Below, piece after piece: positions 24,281 to 33,282 of a stretch of DNA of 40,750 bases. The number at the start of each line of letters is the position of its first letter. Position 1 is the stretch's first letter. Position numbers and translations under genes: made by a program. The notes under the pieces were generated by a model, which searched no databases, was not told where the DNA came from, and worked only from the letters and a program-made list of their open reading frames with translations. The DNA is from an uncultured Atopobium sp. (GTDB lineage: Bacteria > Actinomycetota > Coriobacteriia > Coriobacteriales > Atopobiaceae), in NCBI GenBank assembly GCA_947252455.1, contig CAMXVQ010000005.1, positions 1 to 40,750 on the forward strand, written 5' to 3'.

Positions 24281-27143
24281 TAACCGTAAGACCTTATCGT
24301 CATCACAAACATTTTCATCTCAAGATACTCATGCCATTATTTCAAAACGTAAGCGTTTTGATGGTAGTGGATTATCTCAGAAAAATACGGTAGACGTTTC
24401 GCACGAAGAGCGTCTTACATTTGCGGCTACACACAGTAAAACTGCGGTGTTGGGCTATGTACAAAGCTCGCAAGAAGGTTTAACTGAGCGCGAGGTCATC
24501 AATCATCGTGCGCGTTACGGCACCAATTACATTACGCATAAACGCGAAAAAAGCCCAGTCCATCAACTTATAGAAGCGTTTATCAATCCCTTTACCGCTA
24601 TATTGTTCGTGCTGGCAATTATATCTGGACTTAACGATGTTGTATTCCCACTGCTTTCAATGTTTGACCAAACACCCGATGATTGCAGCTACACAACAGT
24701 TGTTATTATTGTTGTTATGGTAACCATTTCGGGATTACTGCGCTTTATTCAAGAGCTTAAGAGCAATAATGCTGTTCATCAGCTTATGGTGATGATTAAA
24801 ACTACCTGTTCTGTTCTTCGTAAAGGCGATACAGACCAGCCTACAAACGAGCAACTTGTGCACCGCGAGACTGCTGTGCGTGAAATACCTTTGGACGAAT
24901 TAGTTGTAGGAGATCTTATCTATTTAAGCACGGGTGATATGGTACCTGCAGATGTTCGCCTCATCGAAACTCACGATTTGTTTGTTAATCAGGCATCTTT
25001 AACGGGTGAAAGCGAACCTGCAGAAAAAATTGCTGCAACACAAGCGCACCAAGCGAGTGTAACTGATTACGTCAATATTGCTTTTATGGGGACAAATGTT
25101 ATATCTGGAAGCGGTTGGGCAATTGTGGTGTCTACCGGCATCCATACGCTTTTTGGAAGCATGACTCGTGCGCTGGACGAAAAAGATCCCCAAACAAGCT
25201 TTGCAAAAGGCGTTAACGCGGTAAGTTGGGTACTCATTAGATTTATGTTGGTTATGGTGCCCATTGTATTGATGATCAACGGTTTTACCAAAGGCGATTG
25301 GGTAGCGGCATCGCTGTTTGCAATTTCGGTGGCGGTAGGTTTAACACCAGAAATGCTTCCTATGATTGTTACCACGTGCTTAGCCAAAGGCGCCGTTTTA
25401 ATGAGCAAAAAGCAGACCATTGTAAAGAATCTCAATTCTATTCAAAATTTTGGTGCTATGGATATTCTTTGTACCGATAAAACAGGAACGCTTACTCAAA
25501 ACGATGTGGTACTTGAATATCATTTGAACATTCATGGCAAAGATGACTTACATGTGCTAAGAAGCGCATATCTTAATAGCTATTTCCAAACGGGATACAA
25601 AAATCTTATGGATGCAGCCATTATTAAGAAAACTGAAGAAGTGGAATCCGCTGATAAAGAGCTTGAGGATCTGTCAGAAGCGTATACCAAGCTTGATGAG
25701 ATACCGTTTGACTTTAAGCGTCGTCGCTTATCTGTTGTTGTAAGGGGCTCCGAAGGCACTACGGTGATGGTTACTAAAGGTGCTGTTGAAGAAATGCTTT
25801 CAATTTGTACGCAGGTGAGAGACGCAGACGCTGTGAAAGACCTTACTGCTGAGGTAAAAACCAAGATTTTACAGATGGTATCTTGCCTTAATGACCGCGG
25901 ATTTAGAGTCCTTGCGCTTGCAGTAAAAAACGATCCATCGCCTGTTGGCGCGTTTAGCGTTAGTGACGAATGCTCGATGTGCTTTTTAGGGATCCTCGCA
26001 TTTCTTGATCCACCCAAAGAAAGCGTTGCTTCTACATTGGCGGCTCTTCGTAGCCATGGTGTAACCACCAAGATTTTGACGGGCGACAACACGCAGGTTA
26101 CGCGTACTATTTGTAAAGCTGTAGGTTTGGAAGTGAGCTCAATTCTTGAAGGTAGTGACATCGAAGATTTAAGTGATACACAGCTTTGTGAGCGTGCACA
26201 AACAACTACTGTTTTTGCAAAGCTTACTCCCGAACAAAAAGCCCGTATCGTGCGTGTTTTGCGCGAATGTGGTCACACCGTTGGATATATGGGTGATGGT
26301 ATTAACGATGCGGCCGCTATGAAACAAGCCGATATTGGAATATCGGTTGATAGCGCGGTTGACGTGGCAAAAGAGTCGGCAGATATCATTCTGCTACAAA
26401 AGGATCTAGGCGTTTTGGAGCAAGGTATTATTGGCGGTAGAAAAACGTTTGCCAATATGGTGAAGTATATAAAGATGACGGCATCTTCTAACTTTGGTAA
26501 TGTGCTTTCGGTGCTTATTTCTTCTGCGCTGCTTCCGTTTTTGCCTATGCAAAGTATCCAGCTTATTTTGCTGAATCTTATTTATGATCTTTCCTGCACA
26601 GCCATTCCTTGGGATGGGGTAGATCGCGAGATGATCGAACGCCCACGCGCGTGGAATGCGTCATCCATCGGTAAATTTATGATCTGTTTTGGACCTATAA
26701 GCTCAATCTTTGATGTGCTTACGTTTGCCGTTATGTTTTTAGTAATATGTCCGCTTTGCGTATCGGGCGGTGTTGTATGGTGGGATTTGCCAAGTGTATT
26801 TAGCGGCGCGCAACTTGCATATGTAAGAGCTGCATATTGCATGCTTTTCCAAACGGGCTGGTTTGTTGAGTCTATGTGGAGCCAAACGCTTGTTATTCAT
26901 ATGATCCGTACGTCAAAGATACCGTTTATTCAAAGTAACGCATCGTGGCAACTTACCCTGTGCACCTCGTGCGCTATTGCTCTTCTAACGCTGATACCGT
27001 TTTCGCCATTGGGATCTGTGTTGGGATTGTGTCCTCTACCTTTGATCTTCTTTGCATATTTAGCGATATGTGTCTTGTTGTACATGGTACTCACAACACT
27101 CTGCAAAAAACTGTATATTCACCATTATGGTGAGTTGCTCTAG
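24246..27143 (+). CDS. mgtA: P-type ATPase, Mg2+-importing (MgtA/MgtB type)
   Basis: This type IIIB P-type ATPase imports Mg2+ across the membrane. It is 965 residues. A cation-ATPase N-domain precedes TM1-2 (from about residue 115). TGES is at 253-256, the phosphorylated Asp411 is in DKTGTLTQN, and GDGINDAAAMKQADIGIS is the hinge. The C-terminal membrane helices include a segment with NLIYDLSCTAIPWD, typical of MgtA. The ATG at 24246 is 9 bases after AGGAG; ATG 24240 is too close. The start lies inside the upstream 60-residue ORF. The next gene is convergent across a long inverted repeat. Confidence 0.9.
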   Translation: MKNIWSTVKRINNRKTLSSSQTFSSQDTHAIISKRKRFDGSGLSQKNTVDVSHEERLTFAATHSKTAVLGYVQSSQEGLTEREVINHRARYGTNYITHKREKSPVHQLIEAFINPFTAILFVLAIISGLNDVVFPLLSMFDQTPDDCSYTTVVIIVVMVTISGLLRFIQELKSNNAVHQLMVMIKTTCSVLRKGDTDQPTNEQLVHRETAVREIPLDELVVGDLIYLSTGDMVPADVRLIETHDLFVNQASLTGESEPAEKIAATQAHQASVTDYVNIAFMGTNVISGSGWAIVVSTGIHTLFGSMTRALDEKDPQTSFAKGVNAVSWVLIRFMLVMVPIVLMINGFTKGDWVAASLFAISVAVGLTPEMLPMIVTTCLAKGAVLMSKKQTIVKNLNSIQNFGAMDILCTDKTGTLTQNDVVLEYHLNIHGKDDLHVLRSAYLNSYFQTGYKNLMDAAIIKKTEEVESADKELEDLSEAYTKLDEIPFDFKRRRLSVVVRGSEGTTVMVTKGAVEEMLSICTQVRDADAVKDLTAEVKTKILQMVSCLNDRGFRVLALAVKNDPSPVGAFSVSDECSMCFLGILAFLDPPKESVASTLAALRSHGVTTKILTGDNTQVTRTICKAVGLEVSSILEGSDIEDLSDTQLCERAQTTTVFAKLTPEQKARIVRVLRECGHTVGYMGDGINDAAAMKQADIGISVDSAVDVAKESADIILLQKDLGVLEQGIIGGRKTFANMVKYIKMTASSNFGNVLSVLISSALLPFLPMQSIQLILLNLIYDLSCTAIPWDGVDREMIERPRAWNASSIGKFMICFGPISSIFDVLTFAVMFLVICPLCVSGGVVWWDLPSVFSGAQLAYVRAAYCMLFQTGWFVESMWSQTLVIHMIRTSKIPFIQSNASWQLTLCTSCAIALLTLIPFSPLGSVLGLCPLPLIFFAYLAICVLLYMVLTTLCKKLYIHHYGELL

Positions 27144-27159
27144 GTTTAGCACGTATTTT

Positions 27160-27205
27160 TATGCACGATAATGCCTCTTTGTGTTGGGGGTCATTATCGT
27201 GCATA
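27160..27205. terminator. 14-bp inverted repeat between convergent mgtA and coaX
   Basis: TATGCACGATAATG (27160-27173) and CATTATCGTGCATA (27192-27205) are perfectly complementary with an 18-base loop. Position between two convergent stops points to a bidirectional terminator, though neither side has a clean T-run. Confidence 0.6.
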
Positions 27206-27221
27206 TATTATGGTGTACGTG

Positions 27222-28016
27222 TTATTGCGTATGCTCACTATGTTTTGCGTGCCATGTCCTAATTTGGTAGATACCGCGAACGGTGAGATCCAGGTCAACG
27301 CTTTCAAATAAGGTGGTTGCACCAGCCACCATGTTTGCGCAGCCTCCCGTAGCTATGACATGAGCATCTGGTTCGTCAAGCTCAGCTTTTATTCTGCTTA
27401 CCATACCTTCAACCTGTGCTGCAGCACCAATAATAATTCCTGATTGTATGTTGGTTTCGGTAGTAGTCCCTATAGTTGCCGACGGCACCACTAACGGCAC
27501 GCTTGATAATTTTGCAGCACGTGCAAATAGGGCATGCGCCGAAAGCAAAAGTCCGGGCATAATAACGCCACCGCAAAATCTGCCCTGTTTATCAACAATA
27601 TCAATATTAGTAGCAGTTCCAAAATCGACGACAATAGATGAGGGACCATACGTGTTATACGCACTTACCGCATTGGCAACGCGATCAGCACCTACCTCAT
27701 GAGGATGAGGAACGCAGATTGGTATGCCACAGTCTTGTGTTGCATCAATAACGTAGACATCAGCGCTTTGAGAGATGCGTTTCATCGCGTGTGACCATTG
27801 TTGCGTAAGTAAAGGTACCACGCTTGCAATTGCAACATGGCATATGTGGCCTAGGTCTACGTTTGACATACGAAAAAACCCATCCAAATGCATTTGGAGC
27901 TCATCGGGGGTATTACTCGATGTTGTAGCCATACGCCATAGATGAATAAGCGTTCCTTGCTCATTAAACAGACCAAGATTTGTTTGTGTATTTCCAACAT
28001 CAATTGCAAGCAGCAT
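27222..28016 (-). CDS. coaX: type III pantothenate kinase
   Basis: CoaX phosphorylates pantothenate in the first step of coenzyme A synthesis. It is an ASKHA-fold enzyme of 264 residues. IDVGNTQTNLGLF at the N-terminus binds phosphate, GADRVANAVSAY is the pantothenate site, and VVDFGTATNIDIVD carries catalytic Asp. The start at 28016 (MLLAIDVGNT) fits the family, but no ribosome binding site precedes it. An upstream ATG at 28049 lies a few bases after TATAAA, compatible with a leaderless transcript and 11 extra residues. It follows panC, one pathway step earlier, after 108 bases. Confidence 0.92.
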   Translation of the reverse strand: MLLAIDVGNTQTNLGLFNEQGTLIHLWRMATTSSNTPDELQMHLDGFFRMSNVDLGHICHVAIASVVPLLTQQWSHAMKRISQSADVYVIDATQDCGIPICVPHPHEVGADRVANAVSAYNTYGPSSIVVDFGTATNIDIVDKQGRFCGGVIMPGLLLSAHALFARAAKLSSVPLVVPSATIGTTTETNIQSGIIIGAAAQVEGMVSRIKAELDEPDAHVIATGGCANMVAGATTLFESVDLDLTVRGIYQIRTWHAKHSEHTQ

Positions 28017-28124
28017 GGGACAAGTTCTTTCTCTAAGGGACGTGCTCATAATTTTATACAAGCATTAAAACAGCAACATCTTATGTAGGTAAGTCCTTAT
28101 AGGTAGCACTTTGTGCGTTGAGTA

Positions 28125-28985
28125 TTAGTTATCGCTTGCCCGAAAGATAAAGTTATCAATAAGACGAGTTTTCCCTATGTATACTGCAATCGCGCATAAA
28201 GCTGTTTTGTCTTGTTCAATTTCCGTAATTTTGGTAATCGTGTCAAAATCAACCATTTTAACGTAATCAATACGTGCAAGTGGCTCGGCTTCAATTATGT
28301 TTCGCATAGCGCCCACAATTTCTTGCGCATTACGAATTCCTCGCTGTGCCATATCTTGACCTGCAAAAATAGCTTTTGACAGGCAAAGTGCAGCCTTGCG
28401 TTCATCTGGGGTAAGATACGTATTACGTGAGCTTTTTGCGAGGCCATCTGCCTCGCGAATAATAGGGCATCCAATAATTTTTATATCAAAATTAAGATCT
28501 TTGACCATACGCTTAATAACAGATAACTGTTGTGCATCTTTTTGTCCAAAATACGCACGATTTGGTTGGATAATGTTAAAAAGTTTTGAAACTATCGTAC
28601 ATACGCCCCTAAAATGAATGGGGCGTGAAAGGCCACATAATTCCTGCGTAAGCCCCTCAACACTCACATACGAGCATGCGTGAGGAAGATACATTTCTTC
28701 TGGCTTTGGATTAAATAAAAGGCTTGCACCTGCGCGTTCACAGCAGGCGCAGTCGCGCGCTAGATCACGAGGGTAACTTTCAAGATCCTCACCCACACCA
28801 AATTGTGTGGGATTTACAAAATCTGATACAACTACAAAATCATTTTCAGCTGAGGCGCGTTTTATAAGACTCTCATGGCCTTCGTGGAGAAAACCCATGG
28901 TAGGCACAAGTGCAATTGTTTTGCCTTGTGCTTTTTGTTGAGCAATTATCTTTCTTACTTCGCAAATTGTGCTGACAACGTTCAT
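28125..28985 (-). CDS. panC: pantothenate synthetase
   Basis: PanC joins pantoate and beta-alanine using ATP, through a pantoyl adenylate. It is 286 residues, normal for the family. The nucleotidyltransferase motif PTMGFLHEGH is at the N-terminus. FVNPTQFG, YFGQKDAQQ and SSRNTYL follow. The ATG at 28985 has AAAGGAG 6 bases upstream; a start 7 residues earlier is not supported. Leftward and followed by coaX, so the two give pantothenate then phosphopantothenate. No panB or panD lies in the window. Confidence 0.95.
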   Translation of the reverse strand: MNVVSTICEVRKIIAQQKAQGKTIALVPTMGFLHEGHESLIKRASAENDFVVVSDFVNPTQFGVGEDLESYPRDLARDCACCERAGASLLFNPKPEEMYLPHACSYVSVEGLTQELCGLSRPIHFRGVCTIVSKLFNIIQPNRAYFGQKDAQQLSVIKRMVKDLNFDIKIIGCPIIREADGLAKSSRNTYLTPDERKAALCLSKAIFAGQDMAQRGIRNAQEIVGAMRNIIEAEPLARIDYVKMVDFDTITKITEIEQDKTALCAIAVYIGKTRLIDNFIFRASDN

Positions 28986-29006
28986 GTGAACTCCTTTATG
29001 CGACAC

Positions 29007-29350
29007 ATCGTGTTGTAATAAAACTTGCGCACGTTATATGCGCGTACACTCATGATTTGCAGTAAGAGGATCTACTGACTAAAATCGAGCTCATTTTACC
29101 ATGTGAAGCCGTCTTAAGAAACCTCATGCGAGGCATCGGTATTATCGGCGTGCCTCTCGCACCAACACGCGCGCCTAAAACGTGATGAAACTATGTGATT
29201 TAGCGTGCTCACTGCACTAAAAATTAATTTTGGCAACAAACATACAAAACTCTGCTAAACTGATAAGGCTTTTTATCTTCATATGCCAAAGCATATGAAG
29301 ATGACATCCAAGCCTGATCGGAAACCAGGCAAACAAGAAGGAGTCCTGTC
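29007..29350. other. divergent intergenic region between panC and rpmE
   Basis: No gene is visible. An imperfect hairpin, TGCGAGGCA (29127-29135) with TGCCTCTCGCA (29151-29161), lies near the middle. TTGGCA at about 29230 may be an rpmE -35. Two further hairpins form the rpmE leader and are listed separately. CATATAACG on the minus strand near 29035 may be the panC -10. No convincing Zur box or tRNA was found. Confidence 0.5.
29275..29330 (+). promoter_or_regulatory. structured leader of rpmE
   Basis: ATCTTCATATGC (29275-29286), loop CAAA and GCATATGAAGAT (29291-29302) form a perfect 12-bp hairpin with no T-run. A second, GCCTG (29312-29316) with CAGGC (29326-29330), ends just before the AAGAAGGAG ribosome binding site. 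Ribosomal protein leaders often bind their own product; this is a candidate for L31 autocontrol. Confidence 0.45.
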
Positions 29351-29806
29351 ATGAAGCAAGGTATTCATCCAAATTATGTAGAGTGCACGGTACGCTGCAC
29401 GTGCGGTAATACATGGCAAACACACTCTACTAAATCTGAGCTTACTATCGATTTATGCGATAAGTGCCACCCGTTCTATACCGGTCAACAAAAGCTCGTT
29501 GACACCGGTGGACGTGTTCAGCGCTTCTCTAACAAATTCGGTGGAGCTGCTGCAGCTCAACTTAAGGCTGCCCAAGAAGCTAAAGAGGCAAAAGCTGCTA
29601 AAGCTGCAGAAGAAGCTGCTGCTCAAAAAGCTGCTGCCGAAGAAAAAGCTGCTAAAAAAGCAAAGCGTGCTGCTGAGTTTGAAAAGCGTGCTGCAGCTAA
29701 AGCAGCTAAAGAAGCTGCAAAGCAACAGGCAGACGCTGCTGCTGCTCAAGATGCAGTTGAGCAAGCTGCCGATAAAACAGAAGACGCAGCAAAGGATGCT
29801 GAATAA
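29351..29806 (+). CDS. rpmE: 50S ribosomal protein bL31, zinc-binding form with long Ala/Lys-rich tail
   Basis: bL31 bridges the two ribosomal subunits. Residues 1-65 are a standard L31: Cys16 and Cys18 (RCTCGN) and Cys36 and Cys39 (CDKCHPFYTGQQK) are the zinc ligands, and DTGGRVQRFSNKFG ends the domain. From residue 66 to 151 comes an Ala/Lys/Glu-rich, coiled-coil-like tail; ordinary L31 is about 70 residues. The frame is open with a clear ribosome binding site and stop, so the tail is not a frameshift effect. It stands upstream of prfA, as in many Gram-positive and actinobacterial genomes, and a strong terminator follows it. Confidence 0.93.
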   Translation: MKQGIHPNYVECTVRCTCGNTWQTHSTKSELTIDLCDKCHPFYTGQQKLVDTGGRVQRFSNKFGGAAAAQLKAAQEAKEAKAAKAAEEAAAQKAAAEEKAAKKAKRAAEFEKRAAAKAAKEAAKQQADAAAAQDAVEQAADKTEDAAKDAE

Positions 29807-29857
29807 CAGCAGTTTTGCGCTCTGTTAACCTACCGAACTTACATATGCCGGTATCAG

Positions 29858-29891
29858 GAGCACCTATCTGAATAAGAAGGTGCTCTTTTTT
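29858..29891 (+). terminator. Rho-independent terminator after rpmE
   Basis: GAGCACCT (29858-29865) and AGGTGCTC (29878-29885) form an 8-bp stem followed by six T. Confidence 0.9.
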
Positions 29892-30015
29892 CAGAGAAAT
29901 TTTCTTCGTGAACTTGTAGATATTGCAAGCATCCATCTGTTATTGGGCATATAGTAGTTTGTACCTACTTTTGTACCTAACTTTATGTTCTTCGTTACAG
30001 CTTTGAGGAGCTCAT

Positions 30016-31080
30016 ATGCGTGACAAACTTGAAAAGCTCATTGCCGCTTATGCCGAGCTTGAAAAGAAAATGATCGATCCTGCAATTGTTGCCGATCCAA
30101 AAGAATATGCTCGTATAGCAAAAGAGCACGCACGCCAAGGCGATCTTGTTGCGCGTGCACGCGAATATCTTCAAGCACTTGATGACATTGAAGCAGCTAA
30201 AGAAATGCTTCACGATGCCGATGCAGACGAGCGAGAAATGTTGCAGGAAGATATTGCTGCAAACGAAGAGAAGCTTCCAGCGCTTGAAGACGAAATTAAG
30301 ATCATGCTTATTCCGGGCGATCCCAACGATGAAAAAGATACTATCGTAGAAATTCGCGCAGGTGTTGGCGGAGATGAGGCAGCTATTTTTGCTGGTGATC
30401 TGTACAAAATGTACGAGCGCTTTGCTGAAAGTAAAAATTGGAAAGTTGAAATTCTCTCGTCGAGTCCTTCAGAAGTAGGCGGCTTTAAGACCATCGAATT
30501 TAAAATGCTGGGCGAAAAAGTATATTCTGTTATGAAATACGAGTCAGGTGTACATCGTGTTCAGCGCGTCCCAAAAACCGAAAGCCAAGGTAGAATCCAA
30601 ACTTCAACCGCAACGGTTGCCGTTTTACCTGAAGCCGACGAAATTGATATTCAAATTGATCCCACCGATTTACGCATAGACACCTATTGCGCGTCAGGCC
30701 CTGGTGGTCAGTGCGTCAATACTACGTATTCTGCTGTTCGTATAACGCACCTACCAACAAATACAGTTGTACAGTCGCAAGATCAGCGTTCTCAAATTCA
30801 AAACCGAGAAGTTTGTATGCAAATGTTACGCGCTCGCCTGTATGAGATGGAACTCGAAAAACAGCAAGAAGAGCAGGGTGCTGCGCGTCTTTCACAAATT
30901 GGACACGGCAATCGTTCCGAGAAAATCAGAACGTACAATCAGCCGCAAGATCGTGTAACCGACCATCGTATTGGCTTTAATGCAACGTATAACGGTGTTC
31001 TGCTTGGAGATACGCTTATTTCTATCATCGAAGCCCTTGCTGCAGCTGAGCGTGCCGAAAAACTTGCAAAAGCCGTGTAA
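30016..31080 (+). CDS. prfA: peptide chain release factor 1
   Basis: RF1 recognises UAA and UAG and triggers peptide release. It is 354 residues. The codon-reading PxT motif is PKT at 186-188 in RVPKTESQGRIQTS; RF2 would have SPF. The GGQ motif at 230-232 (GPGGQCVNTTYSAVR) is intact, with Cys after the Gln where many RF1 have His or Ser. The fold ends in the C-terminal helix AAAERAEKLAKAV. The ATG at 30016 follows GAGGAG by 5 bases. The gene is followed after 8 bases by prmC, whose product methylates the GGQ glutamine. Confidence 0.96.
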   Translation: MRDKLEKLIAAYAELEKKMIDPAIVADPKEYARIAKEHARQGDLVARAREYLQALDDIEAAKEMLHDADADEREMLQEDIAANEEKLPALEDEIKIMLIPGDPNDEKDTIVEIRAGVGGDEAAIFAGDLYKMYERFAESKNWKVEILSSSPSEVGGFKTIEFKMLGEKVYSVMKYESGVHRVQRVPKTESQGRIQTSTATVAVLPEADEIDIQIDPTDLRIDTYCASGPGGQCVNTTYSAVRITHLPTNTVVQSQDQRSQIQNREVCMQMLRARLYEMELEKQQEEQGAARLSQIGHGNRSEKIRTYNQPQDRVTDHRIGFNATYNGVLLGDTLISIIEALAAAERAEKLAKAV

Positions 31081-31088
31081 ATAAACGC

Positions 31089-32663
31089 ATGAATCAAACT
31101 GTCTGGACTATCAAATCAATTCTTTTGTGGACAACAGCCTACTTAACAAAAAAGCACGATGAACACCCTCGTTTATCAGCAGAAATACTGTTAAGTTCTG
31201 TTATGGGGTTTTCTCGCGTTGAACTCTATTTACACTATGATCAAGTGTTAGATGCAAGCCAACTTAACGCTATGCACCAACGTGTAGAAGCGCGCTCTCA
31301 GGGAAAACCTCTTCAGTATATTACAGGAGAAATGCCGTTCAGACATATTATTATGCAATGCAAGCCTGGTGTTTTGATCCCTCGTCCCGAAACAGAAGTT
31401 TTGGTAGATATTGGAATCGCTGCACTTAAAGAGGCTCATGAATACCATCGTCAGCCACGCGTGTTAGAGATAGGAACAGGAAGTGGCTGTATTGCTTTAT
31501 CGCTTGCGTCCGAGGTGGACAGCTGTACGGTACTTGCTACCGATGTTTCTCAAGACGCTTTAGAGTTAGCTCAACGTAATTGCCAGGCGCTTCATTTGGA
31601 GCATCGCGTAACGTTTGTTTCTTGTAGCATCGCGCAAGGCGTTGACTCGTCTTACTGTGGCCAATTTGACCTGCTTATTTCTAATCCTCCCTATGTTCCA
31701 ACCTCGGTGGTTAAAACTTTACCTGCCGAAGTTGCTCTGTTTGAGCCTCATCTTGCTTTAGATGGGGGAAAAGACGGTCTTGATATCTTTCAAAAAATTT
31801 TGGAAACCGCGCCACATATGCTGCGTCCTGGTGGTATGTTATGTGTTGAGCTTTTTGAAGATAATGTTGATAAGGCGCACGCGCTCTGTGTTGCCTCAGG
31901 CGTTTGGCAAAAAGTTTATATTGAGCGCGACCTAACACATCGCAAGCGGTTTTTGGTTGCTCGGTTAAAGGGAGATTTTGGAGCTATGACCACGCAGGAA
32001 CACCAGTTAAAAGCCCAACGTGAAAACAAGATTGTAAAGGTTGACCAGAATAATCCTGATCCACAGATTATTGATAAGGCGGCCGATGTTCTTGCACACG
32101 AAGGTGTTATTATTACTCCCACCGATTCTGTGTATGGTATAGGTTGTGTTGCTTTACCTCATAACGCTGCACATAAGAGAACTTTTGAAATTAAACATCG
32201 AGATCTTCGACAAACGCTTCCCTGGCTTATAGGAGATGAGTCCGACCTCATGCGCTATGCTGTAGACGTCCCTGCATGGGCACAAAAGTTAGCGCATACG
32301 TTTTGGCCTGGCGCTTTGACCTTGGTGGTAAAAGCATGTGATGACGTTCCTCAAGAATACGTTCACGCGGATAATAAAACTATTGCTCTGCGCTTGCCAA
32401 ACTCCAATGTTGTTCGCGCGCTCGCACGTAAGCTGTCATGTCCGTTGGCTATTACCAGTGCAAATACACACGGTGCTGATGCGGCTATTTCGGGAGCAAC
32501 GCTTGAAGACCGCCTGATAGATGAGGTTGATTTGGTGCTAGACGCAGGATGTGCACCTTTAGCTGTTGCTTCAACTATTGTTGATTGCACACAATCGACT
32601 CCTAAAATTTTAAGAATTGGTGCAATTGATCCTCATGATATTATGGAGGCACTTAGCGCCTAA
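31089..32663 (+). CDS. fused release-factor glutamine methyltransferase PrmC and threonylcarbamoyl-AMP synthase TsaC
   Basis: The protein has 524 residues and two domains. Residues 1-293 are PrmC/HemK: a helical N-terminal domain, GKPLQYITGEMPFRH, IPRPETE, VLEIGTGSGCIA and the catalytic NPPY (199-202). It methylates the GGQ glutamine of RF1 and RF2. Residues 312-520 are a YrdC/Sua5 domain (TsaC), with ITPTDSVYGIG near 343 and IKHRDLRQTLPWL, which makes threonylcarbamoyl-AMP for t6A37 in tRNA. In relatives the genes are adjacent but separate. An in-frame ATG at the junction (31986, residue 300) follows AAAGGGAG by 11 bases and could also start a free TsaC. The upstream ribosome binding site is poor; coupling to prfA is likely. 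Confidence 0.9.
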   Translation: MNQTVWTIKSILLWTTAYLTKKHDEHPRLSAEILLSSVMGFSRVELYLHYDQVLDASQLNAMHQRVEARSQGKPLQYITGEMPFRHIIMQCKPGVLIPRPETEVLVDIGIAALKEAHEYHRQPRVLEIGTGSGCIALSLASEVDSCTVLATDVSQDALELAQRNCQALHLEHRVTFVSCSIAQGVDSSYCGQFDLLISNPPYVPTSVVKTLPAEVALFEPHLALDGGKDGLDIFQKILETAPHMLRPGGMLCVELFEDNVDKAHALCVASGVWQKVYIERDLTHRKRFLVARLKGDFGAMTTQEHQLKAQRENKIVKVDQNNPDPQIIDKAADVLAHEGVIITPTDSVYGIGCVALPHNAAHKRTFEIKHRDLRQTLPWLIGDESDLMRYAVDVPAWAQKLAHTFWPGALTLVVKACDDVPQEYVHADNKTIALRLPNSNVVRALARKLSCPLAITSANTHGADAAISGATLEDRLIDEVDLVLDAGCAPLAVASTIVDCTQSTPKILRIGAIDPHDIMEALSA

Positions 32664-32720
32664 GTATAGTGGTACGCTATACGCGTAGAAAATTGTACAC
32701 ACTTACAGAAAGGCTACATC

Positions 32721-33182
32721 ATGAAAGTTGCCATCGGTTCAGACCATGCTGGCTTCGAGCAAAAACCCGCACTTGTTGAATGGCTTACATCGCTCGGTTA
32801 CGAAGTTATTGATTTAGGCCCTACAACAGATGCTCGTTGTGATTACCCCGATTTTGCTGATAAGGTTGCACGTTATGTTGCACAAGGAAAAGCAGATCGA
32901 GGTATTTTAATATGTGGCACTGGTATTGGAATGGCTATAACTGCAGATAAAGTTAAAGGTGTTCGCGCAAGCTGTATTCAAACGCCTCATTTTGCCCATT
33001 TGTTCCGCGAGCACAATAACGGAAATGTTGTTTGCATATCGGGCCGTTTTACCCCGTACGAAATAAATCGCGATATTGTTCAAGAGTTTCTTACCACCGA
33101 GTTTGCAGGTGGTCGTCATGCTGGCCGTGTTGATAAAATCATGCGCGAAGATGACGATGCATTTTGCGGTGTGTGCGCGTAA
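32721..33182 (+). CDS. rpiB: ribose-5-phosphate isomerase B
   Basis: RpiB interconverts ribose-5-phosphate and ribulose-5-phosphate in the pentose phosphate pathway. It is 153 residues. GSDHAG (Asp8, His9) is at the start, and Cys65 in CGTGIGM is the usual catalytic base. GNVVCISGR and the C-terminal FAGGRHAGRVDKI also fit the family. The ATG follows AGAAAGG by about 7 bases. It lies between prmC-tsaC and upp; rpiB next to upp is a common Gram-positive order and supplies the PRPP precursor used by upp. Confidence 0.94.
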   Translation: MKVAIGSDHAGFEQKPALVEWLTSLGYEVIDLGPTTDARCDYPDFADKVARYVAQGKADRGILICGTGIGMAITADKVKGVRASCIQTPHFAHLFREHNNGNVVCISGRFTPYEINRDIVQEFLTTEFAGGRHAGRVDKIMREDDDAFCGVCA

Positions 33183-33231
33183 CTCAAGGTTTGCAAAGCC
33201 AGCTTACGCGCTTGATAGTTGGTTATCATAA

Positions 33232-33255
33232 CAAGTGGAGCTTTGTTTCCACTTG
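33232..33255 (+). promoter_or_regulatory. hairpin between rpiB and upp
   Basis: CAAGTGGA (33232-33239) and TCCACTTG (33248-33255) form a perfect 8-bp stem with an 8-base loop, 27 bases before the upp ATG. No T-run follows, so it is an mRNA structure rather than a terminator. Confidence 0.4.
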
Positions 33256-33282
33256 CACAGAGCACGTCAGAAAGGACGTATC

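Noticed and set aside
29453..29828. Ser/Phe-rich and Lys/Leu-rich ORFs in other frames of rpmE
   Set aside because: They are by-products of the GCTGCT/AAAGCT repeats that encode the Ala/Lys tail in the true frame.
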